The notes beneath the pieces are model-generated. The model was not told where the DNA came from. It did no database searches and saw nothing but the letters and a program-made list of their open reading frames with translations. A stretch of DNA of 64,000 nucleotides from Comamonadaceae bacterium (lineage in GTDB: Bacteria > Pseudomonadota > Gammaproteobacteria > Burkholderiales > Burkholderiaceae_C): NCBI GenBank assembly GCA_027488985.1, contig JAIYAR010000006.1:115750-179749 (forward strand). Reading direction: 5' to 3'. Made by a program: the position numbers and the translations under genes. The number at the start of each line of letters is the position of its first letter. The stretch's first letter is position 1. Positions 16,501 through 22,992 of the stretch are shown here, piece after piece.

Positions 16501-16930
16501 GCTGCAGCAGCGTGGTGTAAATCGTTTCAGGGGTGTCGTGCTGGACCGGCAGCGCGGTGTCTTTGTCAAACAGGCTGCCCGCCCGGGAAAACAGGAGCTT
16601 GAGGTGGTCGTTGAGCTCCGTCATCGTGCCCACAGTAGACCGACTCGAGCGCACCGGGTTGGTCTGGTCAATCGCAATCGCGGGGGGCACGCCCTCCACC
16701 TTGTCGACCGCAGGCTTGTCCATGCGGTCCAGAAACTGGCGCGCATACGCACTGAAGGTTTCCACGTAGCGCCGCTGGCCCTCGGCGTACAGCGTGTCAA
16801 ACACCAGACTGGATTTACCTGACCCACTAGGCCCGGTGACCACGGTCAACTCACCCGTGCGGATGTCCAGATCAAGGTTCTTGAGATTGTGCTGTCGCGC
16901 CCCGCGAATGCGGATGGTGCCCTGGGTCAT
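10562..16930 (-). CDS. uvrA: Tandem-fused excinuclease ABC subunit A (double UvrA)
   Basis: UvrA is the DNA damage-recognition ATPase of nucleotide excision repair. This polypeptide of 2122 residues contains two complete UvrA units in tandem, joined near residue 1070. Four Walker A motifs are visible (GPSGSGKSS, then GVSGSGKST three times), as are four ABC signatures (LSGGEVQR, then LSGGEAQR three times) and several CxxC zinc modules (CPTCNGSRL, CPTCGGSGF, CPSCEGQGM, CETCKGARF). The ATG at 16930 (MTQGTIRIRGARQ) is chosen because upstream in-frame codons encode nothing UvrA-like. Residues around 242, 505, 1072, 1657 and 1747 are encoded by hairpin repeats that form low-complexity Ser/Ala-rich linkers. 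A normal single UvrA probably exists elsewhere in the genome; that is inference. Confidence 0.93.
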   Translation of the reverse strand: MTQGTIRIRGARQHNLKNLDLDIRTGELTVVTGPSGSGKSSLVFDTLYAEGQRRYVETFSAYARQFLDRMDKPAVDKVEGVPPAIAIDQTNPVRSSRSTVGTMTELNDHLKLLFSRAGSLFDKDTALPVQHDTPETIYTTLLQRAAAEGNPRLVLTFPVELPGNATPDEVTQWLSASGFTRVQAEREVSTVNGVRKVLDVVADRFRIDGVEKARVLEAIETSLKRGSGRLNTYVLKEAVAQVDSAPVAPETIANLVPEIWRFSTGLHCPQSDIRYTDPIASMFSFNSAVGACDACRGFGRVVGVDYGLVIPNDKLTLRAGAVKPMQTPAWQECQDDLMRHAEASGIPRDTPWYKLTQEQKNWVLKGSPNWNGKWNQHWFGVDRFFEYLETKAYKMHIRVLLSKYRSYTTCPTCNGSRLKTESLLWRIGTKDQADMALEPAKRFMPKGVKWSREQLEALPGLSLHDLMLMPLDRLKRFFDALQADLGVFGGGAESGVPAVASSTRFASSKSAPSGTPDSASRSQDVTPEKTAPTASEAEHKTLKLLFEEVGTRLKYLCDVGIGYLTLDRQSRTLSGGEVQRINLTTALGTSLVNTLFVLDEPSIGLHPRDMNRIIVAMQRLRDAGNTLVVVEHDPAVMLAADRMIDMGPGPGEKGGQIVFDGTTEALKGADTMTGAYLGGRKQVGMGFKRMVAPNHPRLILEGVTEHNLKNVSVEIPLQRLVCVTGVSGSGKSTLIQDVLAPALLRHFGKATETPGAHTSLLGAEQLSDMVFVDQSPIGKTARSNPVSYVGAWDAIRELFAGAALSKERSYTAAKFSFNSGDGRCPTCGGSGFEHVEMQFLSDVYLRCPDCDGKRYRPEILEVTIERKGRHVNVADVLGLTVSEAADLFSADREVIRVLQPIVDVGLEYVKLGQPVPTLSGGEAQRLKLAGFLAEAAKSASSSKQFLARKGSLFMLDEPTTGLHFEDIAKLMRALRKLLDAGHSLVVIEHNLDVIRASDWLIDLGPEGGDAGGQVVAYGTPEDLLLHATSHTGKALREYAAAMGVIHEVAESSATFTSVAAADGLTPGASYARAASSKSASGASPSTSGAGMVDTSNSIRIVNAKEHNLKSLSVDIPRGKFSVVTGVSGSGKSTLAFDILFNEGQRRYLESLNAYARSIVQPAGRPEVDAVYGIPPTVAIEQRLSRGGRKSTVGTTTEVWHFLRLLYVKLGTQHCFRDGAAVEPQSADSIAAQLLKYYRGQHIGLLAPLVQGRKGVYTELADWARPKGFTHLRVDGNFLPTSGFPRIDRFKEHNIELPVASLDVTPANESALRTALADALTHGKGVVYVLSDIGSLREVMAAGESAAGVGKVQVFSTKRACPVCATSYAELDPRLFSYNSKHGWCPDCVGTGVALTKEQRKVFDDSVKDDDNKGREQTFAEADIEDLHDKACATCNGTRLNATARNVKFAGVGITDIARLSVTDVRQWVQTLQVAGGMTTREGDIARDLVPEIRSRLEFLEEVGLGYLTLDRGAPTLSGGEAQRIRLAAQLGSNLQGVCYVLDEPTIGLHARDNKILLGALQSLSDKGNTLVVVEHDEDTIRHADHIIDIGPSAGKRGGRLVAQGSIADVQNAPESQTGRYLLHAMKHPLALRRGMVSFVETLALDAAEALTPGASYARVASSKSASGASASTAGGGKPAKKLSAKAQKAAVEAARILDSASANTELAERTKVAAEYAALADRRTAQMSVAAAGSPAAGDDLELAKRAYEEPVAGLPVASSADTPAYKPKIDWLTVNNATMHNLQGVTAHVPLKRLVAITGVSGSGKSTLARDVLLANVQTAVHKRSTKAGRDALDAGEKIDWLGCEGVTGYESIDRVLEVDQTPIGKTPRSCPATYIGFWDTIRKLFADTLEAKARGYASNRFSFNTGEGRCPSCEGQGMRTIGMSFLPDVKVVCETCKGARFNPETLAVTWRGKNIGDVLQMEVDEAVDFFAAMPVIAHPLQLLKDVGLGYLTLGQPSPTLSGGEAQRIKLVTELAKVRDDVGKRGNKVPHTLYVLDEPTVGLHMADVEKLIHVLHRLVNGGHSVVVIEHDLDVIAEADWVLDLGPEGGNGGGRVVAATTPEDVVKLGTHTGKALEAVLAR
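11663..11735 (+). repeat. Family 2 palindromic element, copy 3 (inverted) in uvrA
   Basis: Core TCATACGCTCGCTTTGCGAG, CTCCAAATCG, in the opposite orientation to the other copies. Outer arms GGGCAGCCCGGCAACGGG (11663-11680) and its near complement at 11718-11735 pair at 16 of 18 positions. Encodes residues around 1747 of UvrA. Confidence 0.85.
11918..11990 (-). repeat. Family 2 palindromic element, copy 2 in uvrA
   Basis: Core CGATTTCGAGCTCGCAACGC, GAGCGTATGAGG. Outer arms GGAGGCGCTTGCGCCGG (11918-11934) and complement at 11974-11990 pair at 16 of 17. Encodes TPGASYARVASSKSASGAS. Confidence 0.9.
13676..13748 (-). repeat. Family 2 palindromic element, copy 1 in uvrA
   Basis: Core nearly identical to copy 2. 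Outer arms GGATGGGCTTGCGCCGG (13676-13692) and 13732-13748 pair at 13 of 17 plus two wobbles, with a C-G to G-C swap relative to copy 2. Encodes TPGASYARAASSKSASGAS at the junction of the two UvrA units. Confidence 0.9.
15375..15457 (-). repeat. Family 2 palindromic element, copy 4 in uvrA
   Basis: Core CGATTTGCTACTCGCAAAGC, GAGTTGATGAGG. Outer arms GCGGAGTCTGGGGTGCCGG (15375-15393) and 15439-15457 pair at 16 of 19. Encodes SSTRFASSKSAPSGTP near residue 505. Confidence 0.85.
16169..16227 (+). repeat. Family 1 hairpin repeat (GGAGCT variant) inside uvrA
   Basis: TTTGCTATGGTTTCAGGAGC, ACGGGCGCACTATCTACCTG and GGCTACAGCC. Same variant as in liuB and the metallopeptidase gene. It encodes the segment around residue 242 of UvrA. 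Confidence 0.75.
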
Positions 16931-16976
16931 GGTGAATGCTCTCTGCGGTGGGGAGAGACATTCTAGGCAGGCTTGA

Positions 16977-17477
16977 TTACCCTTTGAGTGCACGCTCCAA
17001 TTCGCGGCAGGCTTTGGTACCCAAGGCATCCTGGATCTTGGGGAGCAGGGTGAGAAGATCCTCATATCCCGCGGCCGACTCAACCGCAAGGTTCAGCATG
17101 AATCCACGCAAACCAAGGCTCGCTGTGAGCTTGGTCGCAATCGGTTTGGCATCGCTGTAGCGCTCCTGGGCGCTACGATTGCTCACAGGTTCAGGCACTG
17201 CAGCGCTCTGCTCGGCCTGCTCCACTGCATCGACGGAGGCGACCGCAAGCGCAGGAACCGTCGCGCTCACCTGCCCTGCCACAGGGGCCAGAAATCCTTG
17301 CTCCACCATGTAATCCACATCGGCCTGGGTGACCCCCATGCCGGCCGTGGAGACCAGCACCTGCTCCGCCGTCTTCTGGCCGTCAAACAGAATGAACGCC
17401 GACCGCTGGCGAGCCGAGAACAAAGTCGACCGCTCCTTGAACGCTTTTTGTCCAACTTCCGTTTTTGTGAATTTCAT
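16977..17477 (-). CDS. Conserved hypothetical protein
   Basis: This 166-residue protein is not recognised. The N-terminal 65 residues (KFTKTEVGQKAFKERSTLFS, SAFILFDGQKTAEQVL, GVTQADVDYMVEQGFL) read like a small winged-helix or PqqD-like fold, similar to response-regulator-associated domains of betaproteobacteria. An Ala/Val-rich linker (about 70-105) leads to a helical C-terminal part ending EDLLTLLPKIQDALGTKACRELERAL. The start ATG at 17477 has no strong ribosome binding site. It precedes uvrA on the same strand with a 46-base gap, so cotranscription is possible. There is no signal peptide or membrane segment. Codon use and composition look native. Confidence 0.65.
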   Translation of the reverse strand: MKFTKTEVGQKAFKERSTLFSARQRSAFILFDGQKTAEQVLVSTAGMGVTQADVDYMVEQGFLAPVAGQVSATVPALAVASVDAVEQAEQSAAVPEPVSNRSAQERYSDAKPIATKLTASLGLRGFMLNLAVESAAGYEDLLTLLPKIQDALGTKACRELERALKG

Positions 17478-17519
17478 GAAACGGATTTTAGGACCGCAAC
17501 TCCGGCGAACCCATGCGAA

Positions 17520-17542
17520 AGGGGCCCTCAGGCCCCCTCGTT
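17520..17542. terminator. GGGGCC-CTCA-GGCCCC hairpin, possible terminator
   Basis: A six-base-pair GC stem with a four-base loop at 17521-17536, followed on the + strand by CTCGTTTT and on the - strand by only TTTC. It lies between the small membrane protein gene and the downstream hypothetical gene, so it could end transcripts of 17562-17747. The U-tract on that side is weak. Confidence 0.4.
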
Positions 17543-17561
17543 TTCCCTATCCGGGCGCTTT

Positions 17562-17747
17562 TTACTTCGCAGCGCTGGCTGCTGGAGCAGCGGCCGGAGC
17601 AGAAGTGGCAGGTGCGGCAGCAGGGGCTTCGGTATGCATCGCGTCCGCGCCGTGCTTCTCACCACTCATATCAATATCGCCACCCTTGCTCAGGATGAAC
17701 AGCGCCAAACCGGCGAACAACGCAAAACCCACAGCAATTTTCCACAT
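17562..17747 (-). CDS. Small single-TM membrane protein
   Basis: A 61-residue protein with one transmembrane helix (residues 2-20, WKIAVGFALFAGLALFILS), then a short charged and His/Met-containing stretch (GGDIDMSGEKHGADAMH) and an Ala/Pro-rich tail. No family is recognised. The gene is bounded by hairpins on both sides and its frame has coding-like composition, so I think it is real. It follows the MFS transporter gene on the same strand but beyond a strong terminator, so it should have its own promoter. The helix could serve as an uncleaved signal anchor placing the tail in the periplasm. Confidence 0.55.
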   Translation of the reverse strand: MWKIAVGFALFAGLALFILSKGGDIDMSGEKHGADAMHTEAPAAAPATSAPAAAPAASAAK

Positions 17748-17755
17748 ACCACTTC

Positions 17756-17820
17756 TTTCAAAAAAAAAGCCCTCCGGAGCGGAGAGCCTGGAAATTGCCC
17801 CGGCGTATCCGGCCGGGGCG
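17756..17820 (-). terminator. Rho-independent terminator of the MHS transporter gene
   Basis: Reading on the - strand there is first a GCCCCGGC/GCCGGGGC hairpin at 17797-17819. A second stem, GCTCTCCG/CGGAGGGC (7 of 8 pairs), follows at about 17768-17787 and leads directly into a run of nine or more T. It lies just after the stop of the transporter gene at 17844. Confidence 0.8.
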
Positions 17821-17843
17821 TTAACTCACTTCACTCGCAAAAA

Positions 17844-19604
17844 TCAGTCGTTGGCGTAGATGTCAACGTCTTTGGTTTCCTTGATGAACAGTGCACCGAT
17901 GACCACAGTAGCCGATGCAATGATGACCGGATACCACAGGCCGTTGTACATGTTACCGGTCTGCGCAACGATAGCAAACGCTGTCGTAGGCATCAAGCCA
18001 CCGAACCAGCCGTTACCGATGTGGTAGGGCAAGCTCATGGAGGTGTAACGGATACGGGTCGGGAACATTTCCACCAGCATGGCAGCAATAGGACCGTACA
18101 CCATGGTCACCAACAACACCAGGTAAGTGAGGATGATCACAACCTTGACCTTGTCGAACTTGGCCATGTCAGCCTTGGCAGGGTAGTTTGCGGCCTTGAG
18201 CGCTGCGCCCAGGTTTGCGGCCAGCAAGGTTGCGCCGGCAGTCTTCTCGTTGCTGAGGTCAGCCACAGACTTCTTGGCGGCAGCCACTGCTTTTTCGTCC
18301 ACTGGGTTGGCGGCAGAAACTTCAGCCAGCTTGGCTTCAGCCTTGGCCTTGGCCGCAGCGATGTCTTCAGGGCTGTACTTCACGTTCACCACAGTCTCAC
18401 CCACCTTGATCACAGCGGGGGTACCGGCTGGTGCCACGATGTTCTCGTAGGACACGGAGGCACCGGCCAGACGTTGCTTGGCAATGTCGCAACCAGATGT
18501 GAACTTCTTGGTACCAGTGGGGTTGAACTGGAACGAGCACTCTGCAGGGTCGGCGGTCACAGTCACTTTGGCGGACTGTTGTGCTGCGTACAGGTCAGGG
18601 TTAGCTGCCTTGGTCAGCGCTTCAAACACGGGGAAGTAGGTCAAAGCACCCAACAAGCAACCTGCCAATATGATGGGCTTGCGACCGAACTTGTCGGACA
18701 GCGAACCGAACACGATGAAGAATGGTGTGCCGATGATCAGGGAGATCGCCACCATGATGTTGGCAGTAGGGCCATCTACTTTCAGGGCCTGGGTCAGGAA
18801 GAACAGCGCGTAGAACTGGCCGGAGTACCAGATCACGGCCTGTCCCATCACCAAACCGAACAGGGCCAAGATCACGATCTTCAGGTTTTTCCACTGACCG
18901 AAAGACTCGGACAAAGGTGCCTTGGATGTCTTGCCTTCAGCCTTCATTTTGGTGAAAGCAGGAGACTCGTTCATGCTCAAGCGGATGTACACCGAGATTC
19001 CCAGCATGATCACGGACACCAGGAACGGAACGCGCCAGCCCCAATCAGCGAACGCTTCTTCGCCGATGGCGGTACGTGTACCCAGAATCACCATCAGGGA
19101 CAGGAACAAGCCCAATGTCGCAGTGGTCTGGATCCAGGCAGTGTATGCACCGCGTTTGCCCATGGGAGCGTGCTCAGCCACGTAGGTGGCAGCACCGCCG
19201 TACTCACCACCCAATGCCAAGCCTTGCAACAGGCGCAGCACGATCAGGATGACGGGAGCAGCCACACCGATGGCAGCGTAATTGGGCAACAGGCCCACGA
19301 TGAACGTGGACAAGCCCATGATCAGGATGGTCACCAGGAAGGTGTACTTGCGGCCGATCATGTCGCCCAAGCGGCCGAACACCAGCGCGCCGAAGGGGCG
19401 CACGATGAAGCCGGCAGCAAACGCCAACAGCGCGAAGATGAAGGCGGAGCCTTCGTCCAGACCGCTGAAGAACTGCTTGGCAATGATGGCTGCCAAAGAA
19501 CCGTACAGGTAAAAGTCGTACCACTCAAAAACGGTACCGAGTGAGGAAGCGAAGATAACTTTCTTCTCTTCCGCAGACATCGGCCGTGGGGCTGCGTTTG
19601 CCAT
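17844..19604 (-). CDS. MFS metabolite:H+ symporter (MHS family) with a 150-residue soluble insertion
   Basis: An inner-membrane transporter of 586 residues in the ShiA/ProP/KgtP group. The N terminus FASSLGTVFEWYDFYLYGSLAAI is the family hallmark, followed by RPFGALVFGRLGDMIGRKYTF, the MFS motif A. The ATG at 19604 is preceded by GGAGA. Typical members have about 430 residues; here residues about 328-481 form a non-membrane insertion between late membrane helices. It has two cysteines (AECSFQF and TSGCDIA) that could form a disulfide and a helical Ala/Lys/Glu-rich segment. I recall similar long MHS proteins in other proteobacteria. The substrate, probably an organic acid or osmolyte, is unknown. 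Confidence 0.88.
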   Translation of the reverse strand: MANAAPRPMSAEEKKVIFASSLGTVFEWYDFYLYGSLAAIIAKQFFSGLDEGSAFIFALLAFAAGFIVRPFGALVFGRLGDMIGRKYTFLVTILIMGLSTFIVGLLPNYAAIGVAAPVILIVLRLLQGLALGGEYGGAATYVAEHAPMGKRGAYTAWIQTTATLGLFLSLMVILGTRTAIGEEAFADWGWRVPFLVSVIMLGISVYIRLSMNESPAFTKMKAEGKTSKAPLSESFGQWKNLKIVILALFGLVMGQAVIWYSGQFYALFFLTQALKVDGPTANIMVAISLIIGTPFFIVFGSLSDKFGRKPIILAGCLLGALTYFPVFEALTKAANPDLYAAQQSAKVTVTADPAECSFQFNPTGTKKFTSGCDIAKQRLAGASVSYENIVAPAGTPAVIKVGETVVNVKYSPEDIAAAKAKAEAKLAEVSAANPVDEKAVAAAKKSVADLSNEKTAGATLLAANLGAALKAANYPAKADMAKFDKVKVVIILTYLVLLVTMVYGPIAAMLVEMFPTRIRYTSMSLPYHIGNGWFGGLMPTTAFAIVAQTGNMYNGLWYPVIIASATVVIGALFIKETKDVDIYAND

Positions 19605-19773
19605 GTTGTGTCTCCAATGATTATGTTCAGCCCCCGACATGAAGGCTTGGACGTATTCTTGGAGTACCCACTGACCCTGCTCTGACGCGAAACCAACGCT
19701 GGCTTGCGCGAAACTGACGCCCCTCTGACAAAATAGGGCTTAACCCTGCAGGGTCATTTCACATAACGGCAAA

Positions 19774-20430
19774 TCAGGTTGTACGGGAGGGTATACCCGA
19801 GGGAATGGCTTGCACTGCATTCCAGCGTTTGTCAGCCTCGTTGTCAGCAAACCAAGCGTCGCCTTCGAGGTAAGCACGCAGCATGGGCAAAGCATCCAGA
19901 CCCCAGAACACTTTGCCGTCCACTTCAAAGCTCGGCACGCCGAATACGCCTTGCGCAATAGCATCGTCGCTGTGGGCTTTGAGTTGGGCTTTCACGCTGT
20001 CGTCACCCGGTTCGCGCCCGGGAGCCAGCAAGGCAGTAACCGCCTGAAGCCGCGCTGTATCCGCCGCATCCGCACCACCCGTCCACACCTGTCTGAACAA
20101 GGTCTCGCACACATAGCGATTGGGCAAGCCTTGGGCCTGGGTAGCAATGGCCAGCCGCAGTAGCCCCAGCGGATTGAAAGGATGTGCGGCGGGAAAGGCC
20201 AGCTCCACCCCTTGTCGCTGCGCCAGCCACTGCACGTGGCGGTAGATCCAGTTGCGCTTGGGCGGCACCTCGGCCGGGCCCAGCACCGCGTTGTGCTTGA
20301 GCAAACCGCCCAAAAACACCGGCTTGTAGTGCACGCTGTAGCTCAGGCCCATCAGGGCAGCCGGCAACTCCTCAAACGCCAGATAGGCGTAAGGAGAGAT
20401 GAAATCCAGATAAAACGTGATTTGCTTCAT
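19774..20430 (-). CDS. 2-hydroxychromene-2-carboxylate isomerase family (DsbA-fold) protein
   Basis: A 218-residue thioredoxin-fold protein of the HCCA isomerase/kappa-GST family. It opens with ITFYLDFISPYAYLAFEELPA, where the active-site Ser replaces the DsbA cysteine (D-F-x-S-P-Y), and ends with the conserved GVFGVPSFEVDGKVFWGLDAL. Members use glutathione to isomerise aromatic-degradation intermediates or perform unidentified glutathione reactions. The ATG at 20430 is chosen because it starts the first beta strand; upstream in-frame residues are Pro-rich and unlike the family. The gene stands 50 bases after the YbaK-DUF1289 gene on the same strand. No aromatic degradation genes are nearby, so the true substrate is unclear. 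Confidence 0.85.
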   Translation of the reverse strand: MKQITFYLDFISPYAYLAFEELPAALMGLSYSVHYKPVFLGGLLKHNAVLGPAEVPPKRNWIYRHVQWLAQRQGVELAFPAAHPFNPLGLLRLAIATQAQGLPNRYVCETLFRQVWTGGADAADTARLQAVTALLAPGREPGDDSVKAQLKAHSDDAIAQGVFGVPSFEVDGKVFWGLDALPMLRAYLEGDAWFADNEADKRWNAVQAIPSGIPSRTT

Positions 20431-20480
20431 GCGGGCTCCGGGCGTGGGTGATTTTTCAGGCTTGGGGGTGTTGGGTCGGC

Positions 20481-21248
20481 TTAAACAAAGGCTTCCGGGT
20501 GCGTCTGGCGCAGGCGTTCGGTGATCTGGCTCCACATCACCTTCTTGGCAGCGTCATCACTGCGGCCCCACTCGCGTATGTCTTCAATGGTGCGGAAGCA
20601 CCCTTCGCACAGGCCGCTGCCCGTGTCCATGCGACACACATTCACACAGGGACTTGGGATGTTTTCGGCCATGGCGCTCACGGATACTGCGCGGGCAGCT
20701 AGCGTTTTGATAGCATTTTCACGCACCAAAGTATCCAGAACGTTTTCTTCGTCCGGTGCCTCCACCACGTCGGCCACAGGAGCGCCGGTCAGCGCAACCA
20801 GATCTTGCGGATGCAACTGGAAGACCCCATGCGGGTGGCCGGCTGCGGCCCACACCTGCTCGAACCGGAATAGCTCGCGATCAATCAAAGTGACGCCGGG
20901 CATGGCATGCGCCACCGGGCTCACCCCGCCAATAGAAAAGCCGGTGCGCTCCTTCACAAACGCCGCGTTCGCCCGCGCCAGCGGCCCCACCAGCGCGGCC
21001 ACCTTGGCTTCGTCCACACGACGGTCGCCCGAGGTCACGACCAGCACAGCCGTCTCATCAGCCACCCGCTTGAAGATGATGCTCTTGGCAATCTGGCCCA
21101 CAGCCACGCTTAGCGCGTCTGCGGCCTGCTGAGCGGTTCGCGCAGCACCATCGAGCATCACAGGGCCATGGGGATGATTTTTTTCTTGCAATGCAGCCGC
21201 TACGCGCTGCACGCCTTCAGGTAATTCAGTCAATTCAGCTCCACACAT
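20481..21248 (-). CDS. YbaK/EbsC aminoacyl-tRNA deacylase domain fused to DUF1289
   Basis: Two domains are joined in 255 residues. Residues about 10-165 are a YbaK/ProX-type editing domain, which hydrolyses mischarged aminoacyl-tRNA, seen in AVGQIAKSIIFKR with the conserved Lys, the core GVSPVAHAMPGVTLIDREL and HPQDLVALTG. Residues about 203-255 are a DUF1289 module with the Cys pattern SPCVNVCRMDTGSGLCEGCFRTIEDIREW, probably metal-binding. The linker (NAIKTLAARAVSVSAMAEN) is encoded by a family 1 hairpin repeat at 20667-20719, so the repeat sits at the domain junction. The ATG at 21248 fits the family start. It ends the - strand group that begins with HMG-CoA lyase. Confidence 0.85.
   Translation of the reverse strand: MCGAELTELPEGVQRVAAALQEKNHPHGPVMLDGAARTAQQAADALSVAVGQIAKSIIFKRVADETAVLVVTSGDRRVDEAKVAALVGPLARANAAFVKERTGFSIGGVSPVAHAMPGVTLIDRELFRFEQVWAAAGHPHGVFQLHPQDLVALTGAPVADVVEAPDEENVLDTLVRENAIKTLAARAVSVSAMAENIPSPCVNVCRMDTGSGLCEGCFRTIEDIREWGRSDDAAKKVMWSQITERLRQTHPEAFV
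20667..20719 (-). repeat. Family 1 hairpin repeat at YbaK-DUF1289 junction
   Basis: GGCCATGGCGCTCACGGATA, CTGCGCGGGCAGCTAGCG and TTTTGATAGCA, close to consensus. It encodes the interdomain linker in frame. Confidence 0.8.
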
Positions 21249-21257
21249 ACTTTTTGG

Positions 21258-22166
21258 TTAGCCGAGGCGTTTGGTAAGCAGCGCATTGGCTGCCCGCGAA
21301 TGCGGCTTGCGGCCCAGAAAGTCGCTGATGAACTTGCCAGCGTCGATCAGCTTGTCGAGGTCGATACCTGTCGCTATGCCCATGCCGTGCAGCATGTAGA
21401 CCACGTCTTCGGTCGCCACATTGCCGGTGGCCCCCTTGGCATAAGGACAGCCGCCCAAGCCGGCCACCGAGGTATCAAAGTGCCAGATACCCAGCTCCAG
21501 CGAGGCCAGCGTGTTGGCCAGCGCCATGCCATAGGTATCGTGAAAGTGGCCGGAGACCTGATCCACGGTGTAGTACTGCAAAGTAGCCTCCAAGGCGCGT
21601 TGCACCTTGACCGGGGTACCCACGCCAATGGTGTCGGCCACGCCCACGTGCTCCACACCGATATCGTGCATCAGCTTGGCTACCAGCGCCACACGTTCGG
21701 GAGCAATGTCGCCTTCATACGGGCAACCCACCGCGCAGGAGATGGCGCCCCGCACTGCGATGCCGGCTTCTTTGGCGGCTTGTGCCACCGGGCGGAAGCG
21801 CTCAATGCTCTCCTCAATCGAGCAGTTGATGTTTTTCTGGCTGAAGGCTTCGCTCGCGGCACCGAACACCACGATCTCGTCGGGTTGAGAAAGCACCGCA
21901 GCTTCATAGCCCTTCATATTGGGCGTGAGCACTGAGTAACGTACGCCATCGCGGCGCTGCACGCCTGCCATCACCTCGGCGTTGTCGCCCATTTGCGGCA
22001 CCCACTTCGGGGAAACAAAACTGGTGACTTCAATGTCCGTGAGGCCGGCATCCTGCAGGCGGTGCACCAGCTCGACCTTGATGGCGGCGGGCACGGGTTG
22101 CTTTTCGTTTTGCAGCCCGTCGCGCGGGCCGACGTCGATGATCTTGACGCGGGAGGGAGTGTTCAT
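21258..22166 (-). CDS. liuE: Hydroxymethylglutaryl-CoA lyase
   Basis: This enzyme cleaves 3-hydroxy-3-methylglutaryl-CoA to acetoacetate and acetyl-CoA, the last step of leucine breakdown. The TIM-barrel HMGL family is clear from VKIIDVGPRDGLQNEKQPVP, FVSPKWVPQMGD, SGHFHDTYGMALAN and the catalytic loop GLGGCPYAKGATGNVATEDVVYML with its essential Cys. The 302-residue length is typical. The ATG at 22166 follows GGAG-poor sequence but begins the conserved N terminus; a longer open frame upstream is not family-like. The gene is separated from the other liu genes and has no LiuR palindrome in its 115-base upstream region, which it shares with the divergent bioM. Confidence 0.93.
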   Translation of the reverse strand: MNTPSRVKIIDVGPRDGLQNEKQPVPAAIKVELVHRLQDAGLTDIEVTSFVSPKWVPQMGDNAEVMAGVQRRDGVRYSVLTPNMKGYEAAVLSQPDEIVVFGAASEAFSQKNINCSIEESIERFRPVAQAAKEAGIAVRGAISCAVGCPYEGDIAPERVALVAKLMHDIGVEHVGVADTIGVGTPVKVQRALEATLQYYTVDQVSGHFHDTYGMALANTLASLELGIWHFDTSVAGLGGCPYAKGATGNVATEDVVYMLHGMGIATGIDLDKLIDAGKFISDFLGRKPHSRAANALLTKRLG

Positions 22167-22281
22167 GGGTTGTATTAAACCGCGAACCCGCAAGCCACAC
22201 CGCAGGGTCTGAATAGAGGCATTGTTATAGTCGCAGGCTTTTCCCGGAGCACCCATCCGGAGCACATGAGAGGCGCCCGTT

Positions 22282-22989
22282 TTGCTAAGCATCTCCAACG
22301 CCGTCCTGACGCGGGGCATCACCCCGGTGTTCGACGGCCTGACCCTGCAACTCAATGAGTCCCGCATCGGGCTCATCGGGGACAACGGCGCCGGCAAAAG
22401 CAGCCTGTTCCGCATGGCCTGCGGGCTGGAGGCGCCGCAGAGTGGCAGCGTCACTGTGCAGGGCTTGCCAGCATTCCGCATCAACGCACAGCGCCCCAAC
22501 CTCGTGGGCATGATGTTCCAGAACGCGGACGACCAGATCGTGTTCCCTACGGTGCAAGAAGAGCTGGCCTTGGGGCTGACTGCCACCGGCCTGCCACGGC
22601 GCGATGCCATCACCCGAGCCCGCGCTTTCCTCGCCACCCGCGGACTGGAAGCTTGGGCCGAACGCGCCATCAGCAGCCTGAGTCAGGGGCAGCGCCAGCA
22701 TGTGTGTTGGCTGGCGATCCTGCTGTGCCAACCCGCTTTGATCCTGCTGGACGAACCCTTTGCCAGCCTGGACCTGCCGGGCCAGGCCTTGCTTCATGAG
22801 GACATTGCCCTTGCCCCACAGCAGATCATCGTCTCCACCCACGTGTTGGAGCACTTGCGCGGCTTTGATCGCGTCATTTGGCTGGACCACGGCCGGGTCC
22901 GTGCCGACGGCGCTGCAGAATCGGTATGTGCACAGTACCGCGACGACGTGGCTGCCCGCATTGCGGCCCGTACCGCCATCACCCGCTGA
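22282..22989 (+). CDS. bioM: Biotin ECF-type transporter, ATP-binding protein BioM
   Basis: The first gene of a five-gene operon encodes a 235-residue ABC ATPase of the energy-coupling factor type. Walker A is IGDNGAGKSSLF near residue 33, the Q-loop region MMFQNADDQIVFPTVQEEL is typical of EcfA proteins, the signature is ISSLSQGQRQHV and Walker B is LILLDEPFASLDLP. The start is TTG at 22282, since no ATG fits the first strand. Together with BioN and BioY it powers biotin uptake; BioY binds biotin and BioMN couples ATP hydrolysis. I see no convincing BirA operator in the 115 bases upstream. Confidence 0.9.
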   Translation: MLSISNAVLTRGITPVFDGLTLQLNESRIGLIGDNGAGKSSLFRMACGLEAPQSGSVTVQGLPAFRINAQRPNLVGMMFQNADDQIVFPTVQEELALGLTATGLPRRDAITRARAFLATRGLEAWAERAISSLSQGQRQHVCWLAILLCQPALILLDEPFASLDLPGQALLHEDIALAPQQIIVSTHVLEHLRGFDRVIWLDHGRVRADGAAESVCAQYRDDVAARIAARTAITR

Positions 22990-22992
22990 ACT

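Noticed and set aside
17298-19544. 748-codon + strand open frame opposite the MHS transporter
   Set aside because: It is rich in Gln, His and Gly without domains, and antisense to a clear transporter gene.
22167-22281. BirA operator between HMG-CoA lyase and bioM
   Set aside because: I see TTGTATTAAACC on one side but no second half-site at the right distance for the TTGTAAACC/GGTTTACAA pattern.
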